DNA from: Sulfurovum sp.
Lineage (GTDB): Bacteria > Campylobacterota > Campylobacteria > Campylobacterales > Sulfurovaceae
DNA: 38,606 nt
NCBI GenBank assembly: GCA_026989435.1
Contig: JALSJI010000089.1
Coordinates: 1 to 38,606, forward strand
Direction: 5' to 3'
The notes beneath the pieces are model-generated. The model saw only the letters and a program-made list of their open reading frames with translations, was not told where the DNA came from and ran no database searches. Of the stretch, positions 7,735 to 15,372 are shown in pieces (position 1 is the first letter of the stretch; each line of letters starts with the position of its first letter). The translations under genes were made by a program, and so were the position numbers.

Positions 7735-8937
7735 TTAATCCTTATTTTCGCTGAGTGTGTAGAGGTTAAAGAGTGTGGTGTAGTAGGCTTTTTTATTGGC
7801 ATATATCTCCTGGTTAAGTGCGTATAACTTTTGTCTGTTTAACAAATATTCTATCACCGAGCTCTCTCCCAAATCATAACTTTTTTTAATCAAAGGCAAA
7901 AGCTTGTTTTTATACGCTTTGTAATTTTGTGAAAGTGTTTTTATCATAGAGGCTTGGCTTTTAAGTTGTGCTTTGAGTTCAAAGAGAAGGGCTTTTTTCT
8001 CTTTCATAGTTTGGGCATAGGCATACTCGATGGATGAGGCTTTATGCATAGCAGCAGCACGGGCATGTTCATTTTTCGAAGAAGAAAAGTTAAGAGGTAT
8101 AGATACACCGATAGTATATCTATCGACATCTAGTTCTTTACCGTATTGTCCATTGATGGAGAATGATTCCAGGGAGTGGCTATATCGTTTTATCATTTTT
8201 TGCGTACTTTGAACTCTTTTTTGTTTCGCTCTCTTAGAGAGCCCAAAGGTATTTCCCAGTCGAATATGACTACGTATAGGGTAGGTATCTCTACATGAGA
8301 GTTTTGTTTTTATATTGCTATTGGCACCACTAAGCATGAGTACTTTTTGCTTAGAGATATTCGACAGCATCTTGTTTTGCTCCAGCTGGGCAAAGAGTTT
8401 ACGTTTTTCACTGGCTAGTTGCATCAATTCAGTTTTAGATATTTCATGATATTGATAGGCTTTCTTTTTCTTCTTGTAAAGTGTGAGAAAATCACGATAA
8501 CTCTGTTTGATGATGCTATATTTTTCTCTATCCAAACAGTGCTGATGATAGAGATTTTTGAGAGTATTTCTAAAAGAGAGTACGCTTTTTTCACCCTCTA
8601 TACGAGAAGCCTGAGACTGCAATTGGGCTATCTGGCGTTCTTGCGTTTGAATAGTGCCTAGTTTTATATTTTTTGAGAGACCTATAGTGTATTCATAGCC
8701 ACTTGGAGTGCTATTGGGTACTGCCTTTGCTGTATCGGCATTCAGTGTCAATGGATCACTCGCAGTATCTGCCAAACTTTGTGCTGTGGCAGCCAAGGCA
8801 CGCTGATCGAGAGATTTTGAGAGTGCATTGTGTCTCTTGGCAGTCTGTAGTAATGTTTTGAGTGTTACTGTCGAAGCATTGGTCATAGTAGTAGTCATGA
8901 TAAACACAAATGCTAAGTATATTGCTAGCGGTTTCAT
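7735..8937 (-). CDS. TolC-family outer-membrane efflux protein
   Basis: A 400-residue outer-membrane factor of the CusC/CzcC type that forms the exit duct of the efflux complex. It has an N-terminal signal peptide (MKPLAIYLAFVFIMTTTMTNA), long Ala/Gln/Lys-rich helical stretches in two repeats, and the typical second-repeat sequence GVSIPLNF and a C-terminal YDLGESSVIEYLLNRQKLY segment. The start codon directly follows the TAA stop of the gene at 8938-9261, which implies translational coupling. The family is confident; which metal is exported cannot be read from the sequence. Confidence 0.9.
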   Translation of the reverse strand: MKPLAIYLAFVFIMTTTMTNASTVTLKTLLQTAKRHNALSKSLDQRALAATAQSLADTASDPLTLNADTAKAVPNSTPSGYEYTIGLSKNIKLGTIQTQERQIAQLQSQASRIEGEKSVLSFRNTLKNLYHQHCLDREKYSIIKQSYRDFLTLYKKKKKAYQYHEISKTELMQLASEKRKLFAQLEQNKMLSNISKQKVLMLSGANSNIKTKLSCRDTYPIRSHIRLGNTFGLSKRAKQKRVQSTQKMIKRYSHSLESFSINGQYGKELDVDRYTIGVSIPLNFSSSKNEHARAAAMHKASSIEYAYAQTMKEKKALLFELKAQLKSQASMIKTLSQNYKAYKNKLLPLIKKSYDLGESSVIEYLLNRQKLYALNQEIYANKKAYYTTLFNLYTLSENKD

Positions 8938-9261
8938 TTATTGAGCCTTTGAAATAATTGTGCCGTCTAGAGCATTAATTTTAAGCGCGCAGGTATTGGT
9001 CACAGACATATAAAAAAGGAGTTGACCTTTATGCGTAAGCCTTTGATAGACCACAGGCTCTTTGCATGCTTGGGCTGTGATTTCCTTTGCTTGTGTCGGT
9101 GAAATACGCGCTAAACGCTTTAATTTGTACCTATGCCTTAGTATAAGCGAGGGTTTATGGTTATAATTTTGTAGATTGATACTGCTATCTACAAGTAATG
9201 GTTTACTCTCGTTTGCCACGGTAAATAGTGACAATATGAGTACAAACAGAGGGATTTTCAT
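8938..9261 (-). CDS. Small secreted PepSY-like protein in the efflux operon
   Basis: 107 residues with a signal peptide (MKIPLFVLILSLFTVANES). The C-terminal ~58 residues read like a PepSY domain: ARISPTQAKEITAQACKEP, a middle LLFYMSVTNTCALKINALDG and the ending TIISKAQ; that is, the helix followed by a sheet ending in a V-D/N-A-x-x-G-type turn. A pair of cysteines (QACKEP and NTCALK) could form a disulfide. Its place between the small secreted protein and the TolC gene, with its stop touching the next start, suggests a periplasmic accessory of the efflux system. The domain call is from pattern only. Confidence 0.6.
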   Translation of the reverse strand: MKIPLFVLILSLFTVANESKPLLVDSSINLQNYNHKPSLILRHRYKLKRLARISPTQAKEITAQACKEPVVYQRLTHKGQLLFYMSVTNTCALKINALDGTIISKAQ

Positions 9262-9264
9262 GGG

Positions 9265-9319
9265 TAGCCTTTGTTATTTTAATTTAATGTATAGATAGAT
9301 ATTAAATTAAATTAGGCTA
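9265..9319 (-). repeat. Nested inverted repeat between the first two efflux-operon genes
   Basis: TAGCCT (9265-9270) and AGGCTA (9314-9319) enclose TAATTTAAT (9280-9288) and ATTAAATTA (9301-9309). The hairpin fills the gap between the stop of 9312-9614 and the start of 8938-9261. It has no U-tract like a standard terminator; it could be an RNA-processing or stability element. Confidence 0.4.
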
Positions 9320-9614
9320 TAGGAGGTTTGATGGTACGTTGTTTAAATGGAGGAATAGGGTAGGTATAGTGTTGTTGAAGATTGGTTTTGTGTTTTAAAC
9401 AAAGTAGTGGAGGCGAAGCCTCTTCAATGATTGCTATAAAATGAAAATAATGATGTATATTACAGACATCTTCACAATGTGACGCACTACTTTGTTCTAA
9501 TACGTAATGTTCTACTGATTCAGAATGTTCAACCTTGGTTGAAAGTATAGTATCATGGGCTATATTGAAAGAGAGAGAAAACAATAGTAAATATTGAATG
9601 ATATACTTTTTCAA
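9312..9614 (-). CDS. Small secreted His/Cys-containing protein, CzcI-like position
   Basis: 100 residues. The TTG start is chosen because AAAGGAG lies 5 bases upstream. It begins with a signal peptide (KKYIIQYLLLFSLSFNIAHD) and has a metal-ligand-like patch SHCEDVCNIHHYFHF near residues 46-60, a further CLKHK, and a Pro-rich basic tail. It is the first gene of the RND efflux operon, where beta-proteobacterial czc operons carry the small periplasmic CzcI. Similar size, location and His/Cys content make an analogous periplasmic metal-binding or regulatory role plausible, but I cannot show homology. Confidence 0.6.
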   Translation of the reverse strand: MKKYIIQYLLLFSLSFNIAHDTILSTKVEHSESVEHYVLEQSSASHCEDVCNIHHYFHFIAIIEEASPPLLCLKHKTNLQQHYTYPIPPFKQRTIKPPIA

Positions 9615-9633
9615 TGTAGCTCCTTTGTAGATT

Positions 9634-9668
9634 TAGACAAGTCTAGCCAAAAATAGTAAATATGTAAA
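9634..9668 (-). promoter_or_regulatory. Promoter and palindrome of the metal-efflux operon
   Basis: On the minus strand TTTACA (9668-9663), 17 bases, then TAGACT (9645-9640). The -10 is embedded in the palindrome TAGACTTGTCTA (9645-9634), 20 bases before the first start codon. The overlap of a palindrome with the -10 is typical of a repressor operator; which regulator is unknown. The -35 lies at the 3' end of the upstream porin gene. Confidence 0.5.
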
Positions 9669-9669
9669 G

Positions 9670-10800
9670 CTAAAAATTATAATTGATAAACACCCTCATA
9701 TGCCGTGCATCATCTTCACCGACATATTTGCCCTTGATATTAGAGGCAATGAGATGTGTCTCCAAGTGTTTTCCCAGCGTGTAGCCCAATATGATGTCTG
9801 TCTCTGTGGCTTTTTGTTTGGCTTGGTTTTTGAGTAGGGCATGGTTGAAAGAGATGTTTAGGTTTTCTATGCCTATACTCGTAGCATCCCACGCTATGCC
9901 TATGTTACTCTGCTCCCCGTATACCCCAGCATTATCAGAAATGAGGTATTCAGAGTTGGCAAAAAACGGACCTCCTCCAAAGCCGGAAAATGCAGCATTG
10001 TCCCATGCCTTGTTGTAGCTAGCAGAGAAATTTAGACCTAGTGGTGCATACCGTGTGCCGGCCGTGATACCAAATACCGTAGCATCTTTTCCTATGCTGT
10101 ACCCCTGTTTGGCTACTTGCAACCCAATGCTGCAGTACTCTGCTTCATAGTCTATTTCTATGTAGGCTATGCTGTCTATCTTGGCATCTTTTATATGGTA
10201 GTACCATGCAGAAATCGTAAGATTTTCTACCCCTTCATAGGTAGCACCTACTACTTGCATATTGTTATCTCCATTCAAAGGCGTAAAGGCATCGACTATT
10301 TCTGCATCTACCCCTGCCATTTTTTGAATCTGGGCCAAAAACAGGGTGGTATCTGTGAGGTCTCTGTTTTGCAGTACATAGGCTTCAAAGGTGTTAGGTA
10401 CCATGCCTATGTCATCAGTATCTGCAAAAGGGGTGTCTATCTCTTGACGACCTATCTTGACGCGTGTATTTCCCCATACTCCTTGGATATAGGCTTCCCC
10501 TAAAATAGTATAAGAGTTATCGACCTCTCCTCTAAAGGGCACTAAGCCCTGATTATCATCTGAACCTAATGTATTGGATGTATAAAAACTTGTACCTAAC
10601 GATATACCCTCATATGTCCCTGTCTCTATATGAAGTTTTCCTCCTATAGCACCATCTTTAAAAGTGTTACTCTCTTTGATAGCGTGTATCTCATAAGCTG
10701 TTCTGAGGTAGCCTGATGTCTTGACCTCCTCAAATATATTAGCACTGATTGTAAGAGTTGTTATCAATATATAAAGTGTGCTTAGTGTTATTTTGTTCAT
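9670..10800 (-). CDS. OprD-type outer-membrane porin
   Basis: 376 residues with a signal peptide (MNKITLSTLYILITTLTISA), many alternating hydrophobic beta-strands and a C-terminal phenylalanine (INYNF), the signature of an outer-membrane beta-barrel. The N-terminal region (FEEVKTSGYLRTAYEIHA, GTYEGISLGTSFYTSN) and KIGRQEIDTPFADTDDIGMVPNTFEA match the OprD/Opr family common in Campylobacterota. Such porins carry small solutes; the substrate cannot be read here. It lies 71 bases downstream of feoA on the same strand and may be co-transcribed with feoBA, which would suggest a role in metal entry, but this is inference from position. Slightly shorter than the usual ~400-420 residues. Confidence 0.85.
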   Translation of the reverse strand: MNKITLSTLYILITTLTISANIFEEVKTSGYLRTAYEIHAIKESNTFKDGAIGGKLHIETGTYEGISLGTSFYTSNTLGSDDNQGLVPFRGEVDNSYTILGEAYIQGVWGNTRVKIGRQEIDTPFADTDDIGMVPNTFEAYVLQNRDLTDTTLFLAQIQKMAGVDAEIVDAFTPLNGDNNMQVVGATYEGVENLTISAWYYHIKDAKIDSIAYIEIDYEAEYCSIGLQVAKQGYSIGKDATVFGITAGTRYAPLGLNFSASYNKAWDNAAFSGFGGGPFFANSEYLISDNAGVYGEQSNIGIAWDATSIGIENLNISFNHALLKNQAKQKATETDIILGYTLGKHLETHLIASNIKGKYVGEDDARHMRVFINYNF

Positions 10801-10871
10801 GTGATTTTCTTATTTTTCTATCATTGTGTATATTTTTACATGAGACTGTATGGGTACGATATGGTTAATAC

Positions 10872-11102
10872 CTACTCATCTATCTGTTCTACTTCTATCT
10901 TTTGGGCTTCATCTTTACGCAATGCAATCAGTGTAGAACCTACTTCTATTTCTATCGTTTGTTTCGCAAGCGAACAGCCTTTAATGAGGAGTTCTTCTCC
11001 ACGCATCACACCAAAAGAACTGAGTCTGTCTTTGAGTGCCTTGTCAGCATGTATCTTGACTATAGTCGCTCTGTTGCCTTTTTGTAAATCGATTAAATTC
11101 AT
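10872..11102 (-). CDS. feoA: FeoA, small SH3-like protein of ferrous iron transport
   Basis: 76 residues of a FeoA domain: an N-terminal strand (DLQKGNRATIVKIHA), the LKDRLSSFGVMRGEELLIKG core and the closing strand IEIEVGSTLIALRKDEAQKIEV. FeoA is a cytoplasmic SH3-like partner needed for FeoB-dependent Fe(II) uptake. Its ATG follows the feoB TAG stop with no gap, so it is translated from the feoB message. The gene order feoB-feoA is the reverse of the enterobacterial one. Confidence 0.92.
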   Translation of the reverse strand: MNLIDLQKGNRATIVKIHADKALKDRLSSFGVMRGEELLIKGCSLAKQTIEIEVGSTLIALRKDEAQKIEVEQIDE

Positions 11103-13178
11103 CTAAAATCCTAATGCTAATGTAACACGGTACGCGATAAAACTCAGTACCCATGCCGAGATACTTGTCATCAAGAACAAGTAGACTAGATACTTCCATC
11201 CTCCCGCTTCTTTGGTAAATACCATAGAGGCAGCCAGACAAGGCAGGTAGATCATCACAAAGACAATAAAGGCTATTGCCGAGGCAAAAGGAATATTGGC
11301 TTTAAGTTTTGCAATAAGCCCTTCATTATTCTCGTCCACTTCATCTCCTAAGGCATAAAGTATCCCTAGGGTAGATACGACGACCTCTTTGGCAGCAAGT
11401 CCGGTCTCTAGAGCCACTGCCATACGCCAGTCAAATCCAAGAGGCGCAAAGAAAGCTTCGGAGGCATGACCAATTTTCCCAAGATAGGAGTTTTCAAGTG
11501 TATAGAGTTTTGCCTGGTTCGTATCCAAATTTGCAGGTATATCAACTTTTGGATAGTTGCTTGCAAACCAGATAAGTATCGATGCTCCTAAAATATAGGT
11601 GCCTGCTTTTTTCAAATAGCTTTTTGCCTGACCATAGACGGTATGCCAAATAAGTTTGAGTGACGGCATCCTGTATTTTGGCATCTCCATGACAAAAGGT
11701 TCATCTTCACCTTTAAAGACAAACATTTTCAGTGCTTTTGCCATCAGTAATCCTAGCAGTGCTCCGGCAATATAGATGATAAACAAGATATTTCCTGCGG
11801 ACTCCTGAGCAAAAAATGCCCCTGCAAAGAGTACATAAACGGGTAGTCTCGCTCCACAAGACATAAAACCGATAATAAAGAGCGTAATGAGTCTATCTTT
11901 TTCGTTTTTAAGCGTACGTGCTGCCATGTAGGCAGGTACGGAACATCCAAACCCGGTGACTAGCGGGATGAAACTCTTGCCATGCAAACCGAATTTATGG
12001 AAAAAACCATCAAGCAAAAAAGCCACACGGCTCATATAGCCCGTAGTCTCTAAGAGTGCAATACCCATAAAGAGTATAACAATATTGGGCAGAAACATCA
12101 CTGCCGCACCCACACCGGCAATCATACCGTCTGCAAGCAGTGAACCGAGTTCTCCATCGCCTAAGAGGGTTTTTATCTCTTCTCCTATCCATGAAAAGGC
12201 AGTATCTATATAGTCCATAGGTATAGATCCCAATTCAAAGGTAAGTTGGAACAATATCCACATAAAAAATAAAAAGAGGGGTATACCTAAAAATTTATTA
12301 ATGAGCAGATTGTCAACTTGTTGCGTAAGGCTTTTTTCTCTCATTCCTTTGGTAGTCACGACTTCCATTTTTGCACCTTTGGCAAAGGCAAAGTGCTCAT
12401 CTGAAAAAACCTCCTTTAGATCTTTGGTATTGGCATGTAGATAGATATGCTTCAGAGCATCTCTCAAAATAGGTAGCAGATCTATCCATATAGGAGATTC
12501 ATGCATCTGCTTATAGGTATCCTCATCCTCTTGCAGTAGCTTGACCGCAAGATGTCTAAGGCGTAGTGTCGGATGTTTGTAGTTTTTCTCTTTGAAAAAG
12601 GCGATAATATTCTCTATCTCCTCTTCTATAAAATCAGAGTAGACCACTTTTGCAGAAGTTCTCTGTTTTTCATATAAATGAATAATGGCATGCTGAAGCT
12701 CTTCGATACCCTCTTTGGTCGAAGCAGAGGTTTTAATACAGGGGACGCCAAGTATAAGAGAAAGTTGCTTTTCATCTATCTCTAAACCCTCTTTTCGGGC
12801 CTCATCAGACATATTAAGGGCGACAACTACTTTTTTACCCATTTCAAGCAGTTGAGTGGTAAAAAGTAGGTTTCTTTGGAGGTTTGTAGAGTCTATGACA
12901 TTGACGATGATATCATATTCGTCCGAGTGTAAAAAGCTTTTGGTGACTCTCTCTTCTATGGTATATTCTGTCAGTGAGTAGGCACCCGGAAGGTCAAACA
13001 TCTGTATGGTGTACTCTTTGCATGTAGTATCGTCGTAGAGTATAAATTCTACCTCTTTTTTCTCGACAGTAACACCGGAGAAATTGCCTACTTTGAGCTT
13101 GGCATTTGAGATTGCATTAATGAGAGAGGATTTCCCTACATTAGGTTGACCTGCAAGTGCTACAACGATTCTTTCCAA
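11103..13178 (-). CDS. feoB: FeoB ferrous iron transporter
   Basis: 691 residues. The N-terminal G-protein domain shows GQPNVGKS (10-17), the G2 threonine in GVTVEKKE, DLPGAYSL and the NMSD-type G4 motif; the membrane domain has the Gate-type segments (GFGCSVPAYMAART; FMSCGARLPVYVLFAGAF) with conserved cysteines. FeoB imports Fe(II) through the inner membrane, GTP-dependently. The start is TTG with AAGGA 6 bases upstream; the sequence immediately enters the G1 motif as in other FeoBs. It is somewhat shorter than E. coli FeoB (773) but normal for this phylum. It leads the feoBA unit, and a Fur box precedes it. Confidence 0.95.
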   Translation of the reverse strand: MERIVVALAGQPNVGKSSLINAISNAKLKVGNFSGVTVEKKEVEFILYDDTTCKEYTIQMFDLPGAYSLTEYTIEERVTKSFLHSDEYDIIVNVIDSTNLQRNLLFTTQLLEMGKKVVVALNMSDEARKEGLEIDEKQLSLILGVPCIKTSASTKEGIEELQHAIIHLYEKQRTSAKVVYSDFIEEEIENIIAFFKEKNYKHPTLRLRHLAVKLLQEDEDTYKQMHESPIWIDLLPILRDALKHIYLHANTKDLKEVFSDEHFAFAKGAKMEVVTTKGMREKSLTQQVDNLLINKFLGIPLFLFFMWILFQLTFELGSIPMDYIDTAFSWIGEEIKTLLGDGELGSLLADGMIAGVGAAVMFLPNIVILFMGIALLETTGYMSRVAFLLDGFFHKFGLHGKSFIPLVTGFGCSVPAYMAARTLKNEKDRLITLFIIGFMSCGARLPVYVLFAGAFFAQESAGNILFIIYIAGALLGLLMAKALKMFVFKGEDEPFVMEMPKYRMPSLKLIWHTVYGQAKSYLKKAGTYILGASILIWFASNYPKVDIPANLDTNQAKLYTLENSYLGKIGHASEAFFAPLGFDWRMAVALETGLAAKEVVVSTLGILYALGDEVDENNEGLIAKLKANIPFASAIAFIVFVMIYLPCLAASMVFTKEAGGWKYLVYLFLMTSISAWVLSFIAYRVTLALGF

Positions 13179-13213
13179 AACTTTTCCTTATAGTTTAAGA
13201 TAACAAAAATAAA

Positions 13214-13228
13214 TGATAATTGTTATCA
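13214..13228 (-). promoter_or_regulatory. Fur box upstream of feoB
   Basis: TGATAAT-T-GTTATCA on the plus strand is a 7-1-7 inverted repeat with one mismatch, matching the Fur consensus half-site TGATAAT. It ends 36 bases before the TTG start of feoB. A second, weaker copy sharing TTGTTATCAATA lies at 13287-13298 and overlaps the stop of the upstream gene. Iron repression of feoBA is inferred. Confidence 0.75.
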
Positions 13229-13292
13229 ATATTTTAGTGCCAATGAAGAATAGACAAAAAAGCTTAAAGTAAGTTAAAAATGAAAGTTGTTA

Positions 13293-15236
13293 TCAATAAA
13301 CCTGTTCTCTTTTTTTCAGAACTTCTAAAACACCGGAAAAATCTTTCTCATACCCGAAACATCCATTTGAATTACAGAGCATAAATCCATCATTGTTGTC
13401 GCCTTTAAGGAGAGAGAATGGATAGGAAAGGGTATCAAGATCTTTGATATGCGGTTTGAGTTTCTCATGGCAGGCTTTGACAACTATGTCATCTTTGAGG
13501 TAACGCAGTACCATTTTACCCATACGTGGTGAAGAGAGTGGTTGACGCATAATATCATATGAATAGATTTCCAAAGATCTAAAGACAAATTTCCTATAGA
13601 CCCCGTCTACCAAAGAGGAGATAGAGTGCAGCACCGATATCATGGTTGCTACCGAGGAGGGATAGGGGGTGTCATAGACTAGGGCATCGGTTTCAAATGT
13701 TCCACGGCTAAATTTCCATTTTCCTTTATAATAGTACTTCTCTATAGCACTGTTTGCAAGTTTTTGTGCGGTGATAAGATAGACTTCGTTAAGTGTACTT
13801 TTATAGGCTTCTATCAGTGTCTCGGAAAGATAAGCATAATCTTCTAAAAATGCTTTGATTTTGGGTGTTTTGTTCTGTAGCGTTGAGTGATACAGTTCAG
13901 AGTTGATATACATACGTTCCAGTAGTGCATCCAGAGACTCAATGGCAAGAGGAAGATAGCTCTTCTTAATACGGGAAGCCTTAAACAAAGAATATATCAT
14001 CATAGCATTCCAAGAGAGAAGAATTATTGTGTCTATAGATGGATAGGGACGTTTTTCTCTCTCTTTTGCCAAGGCGTTAAGTGCCTCTTTATAGTAGGGG
14101 ATATCCGGATGTTCAGGGTTTTCAACAACCAACGTATTTTGATTCTCAGAGTCTTCTTTTTCGGTAATATGCAATGCTCTAGCAAGGCGTGCTTGTGCTT
14201 TTTTGGGAATACCTGCTTGAGTGAATGCCTCTAAAGCCTCTTTATAGGTATAAAGAAAATACCGGCTCTTTTTATCTTCGCTATTTGCATACAAGGTAGC
14301 AAAAAAAAGTGATTTTTCACGCATCTCTTTAAGCATAAAGTCCAGTGTCCTGAAAGCAACATTTTTATAAAAGCTCTTACCGCTTATATGGTAGGCTTCT
14401 AAATAGAGATCAGTAATTAAGGCATTATCACAGCTTGTTTTTTCAAAACCGGGTATCTGCCATGCATCATCTGTGGTATATCTGAAAAACCCACCTTGTA
14501 TGAGATCTCTAATCCCTCCTTTTGCCATGGTACGAAGTGTAAAAAGTACCATATGAAGTATCTCTTTGTCTCCCGTAAGTTTATAGGCATCCAGAAGCAG
14601 TGATAGTGTAGATGTTTGGGGAAATTTAGGTGCCTTGCTAAACCCTCCGTGCTCGGAATCAAAGAGCTCTTTTGCATGATTGATGATGCGTCCGAGTATA
14701 CTCATATCAAGTTTTGTAGCCTCTATTTTATTTTGTTTGGGGTTAATAAAACGTAAAATCTCATCTGCTTTTTGCGTCAGTAGTTTTTTCTCATCTCTAT
14801 ACTTCTTAATGATGGTTTCTACAAGAGCGTTAAAATCCATTTTGTCGTAGTGACTCTTAGCGGGTATATAGGCGGCGGCATAAAAGGGTTTGCCCTCTTG
14901 CGTAAGAAAAACAGAGGTGGGCCAGCCGCCTGTATGACCATTGATGAGGCGATAGACTTCTTGAAAATATCTATCGATATCAGGACGTTCTAATTTATCG
15001 ACTTTGATACAGATAAAATGTTCGTTAAGCAGTTTTGCCGTAGAGCGTTTTTTAAATGACTCTTGTTCCATGACGTAACACCGGTGACAAGCACTGTAGC
15101 CTATATTTAAGAAGATAGGTTTACCCTCTAAGAGTGCTTTGGAAAATGCCTCGTCTCCCCAAGGATACCACTCAACAGGGTCGTGAGCATGTTGTTTCAG
15201 ATAGGGTGAATATTCATTGCCAAGATGATTTTGCAA
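13293..15236 (-). CDS. YyaL-type thioredoxin-fold protein (DUF255 plus alpha/alpha barrel)
   Basis: 647 residues. The N-terminal 160 residues are a DUF255/thioredoxin-like domain: [20 protein letters not shown] at 7-26, [17 protein letters not shown] with C50-H-R-C53, [13 protein letters not shown] and GGWPTSVFL. The family usually has CHWC; here Arg replaces Trp. The rest is an (alpha/alpha) barrel region like the sugar epimerase-fold half of SPATA20/YyaL. The precise reaction is unknown in the family. The start is TTG with AGGAG 7 bases upstream, and translation begins right at the conserved N-terminus. It is divergent from dsbD, which is consistent with, but does not prove, a thiol-redox role. 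Confidence 0.88.
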   Translation of the reverse strand: MQNHLGNEYSPYLKQHAHDPVEWYPWGDEAFSKALLEGKPIFLNIGYSACHRCYVMEQESFKKRSTAKLLNEHFICIKVDKLERPDIDRYFQEVYRLINGHTGGWPTSVFLTQEGKPFYAAAYIPAKSHYDKMDFNALVETIIKKYRDEKKLLTQKADEILRFINPKQNKIEATKLDMSILGRIINHAKELFDSEHGGFSKAPKFPQTSTLSLLLDAYKLTGDKEILHMVLFTLRTMAKGGIRDLIQGGFFRYTTDDAWQIPGFEKTSCDNALITDLYLEAYHISGKSFYKNVAFRTLDFMLKEMREKSLFFATLYANSEDKKSRYFLYTYKEALEAFTQAGIPKKAQARLARALHITEKEDSENQNTLVVENPEHPDIPYYKEALNALAKEREKRPYPSIDTIILLSWNAMMIYSLFKASRIKKSYLPLAIESLDALLERMYINSELYHSTLQNKTPKIKAFLEDYAYLSETLIEAYKSTLNEVYLITAQKLANSAIEKYYYKGKWKFSRGTFETDALVYDTPYPSSVATMISVLHSISSLVDGVYRKFVFRSLEIYSYDIMRQPLSSPRMGKMVLRYLKDDIVVKACHEKLKPHIKDLDTLSYPFSLLKGDNNDGFMLCNSNGCFGYEKDFSGVLEVLKKREQVY

Positions 15237-15308
15237 GTGTAGACTCCTTATGTCATGATAGGACTTTTATAGGGTATTTGTGATCTATTAACTGAATTTT
15301 GTTACTAT

Positions 15309-15323
15309 TGCACAGCTTGTGCA
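15309..15323. promoter_or_regulatory. Palindrome between the YyaL-type gene and dsbD
   Basis: TGCACA-GCT-TGTGCA, a perfect 6-bp inverted repeat with a 3-base centre, lies in the 136-base divergent gap, about 50 bases before dsbD and 73 before the YyaL-type gene. AT-rich -10-like hexamers (TACAAT, 15331 onward) follow on the dsbD side. It looks like a dimeric regulator site. Confidence 0.45.
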
Positions 15324-15372
15324 CATATATTACAATACAATACTATGATAATTTTAATAAAAGAGAAAAAAT

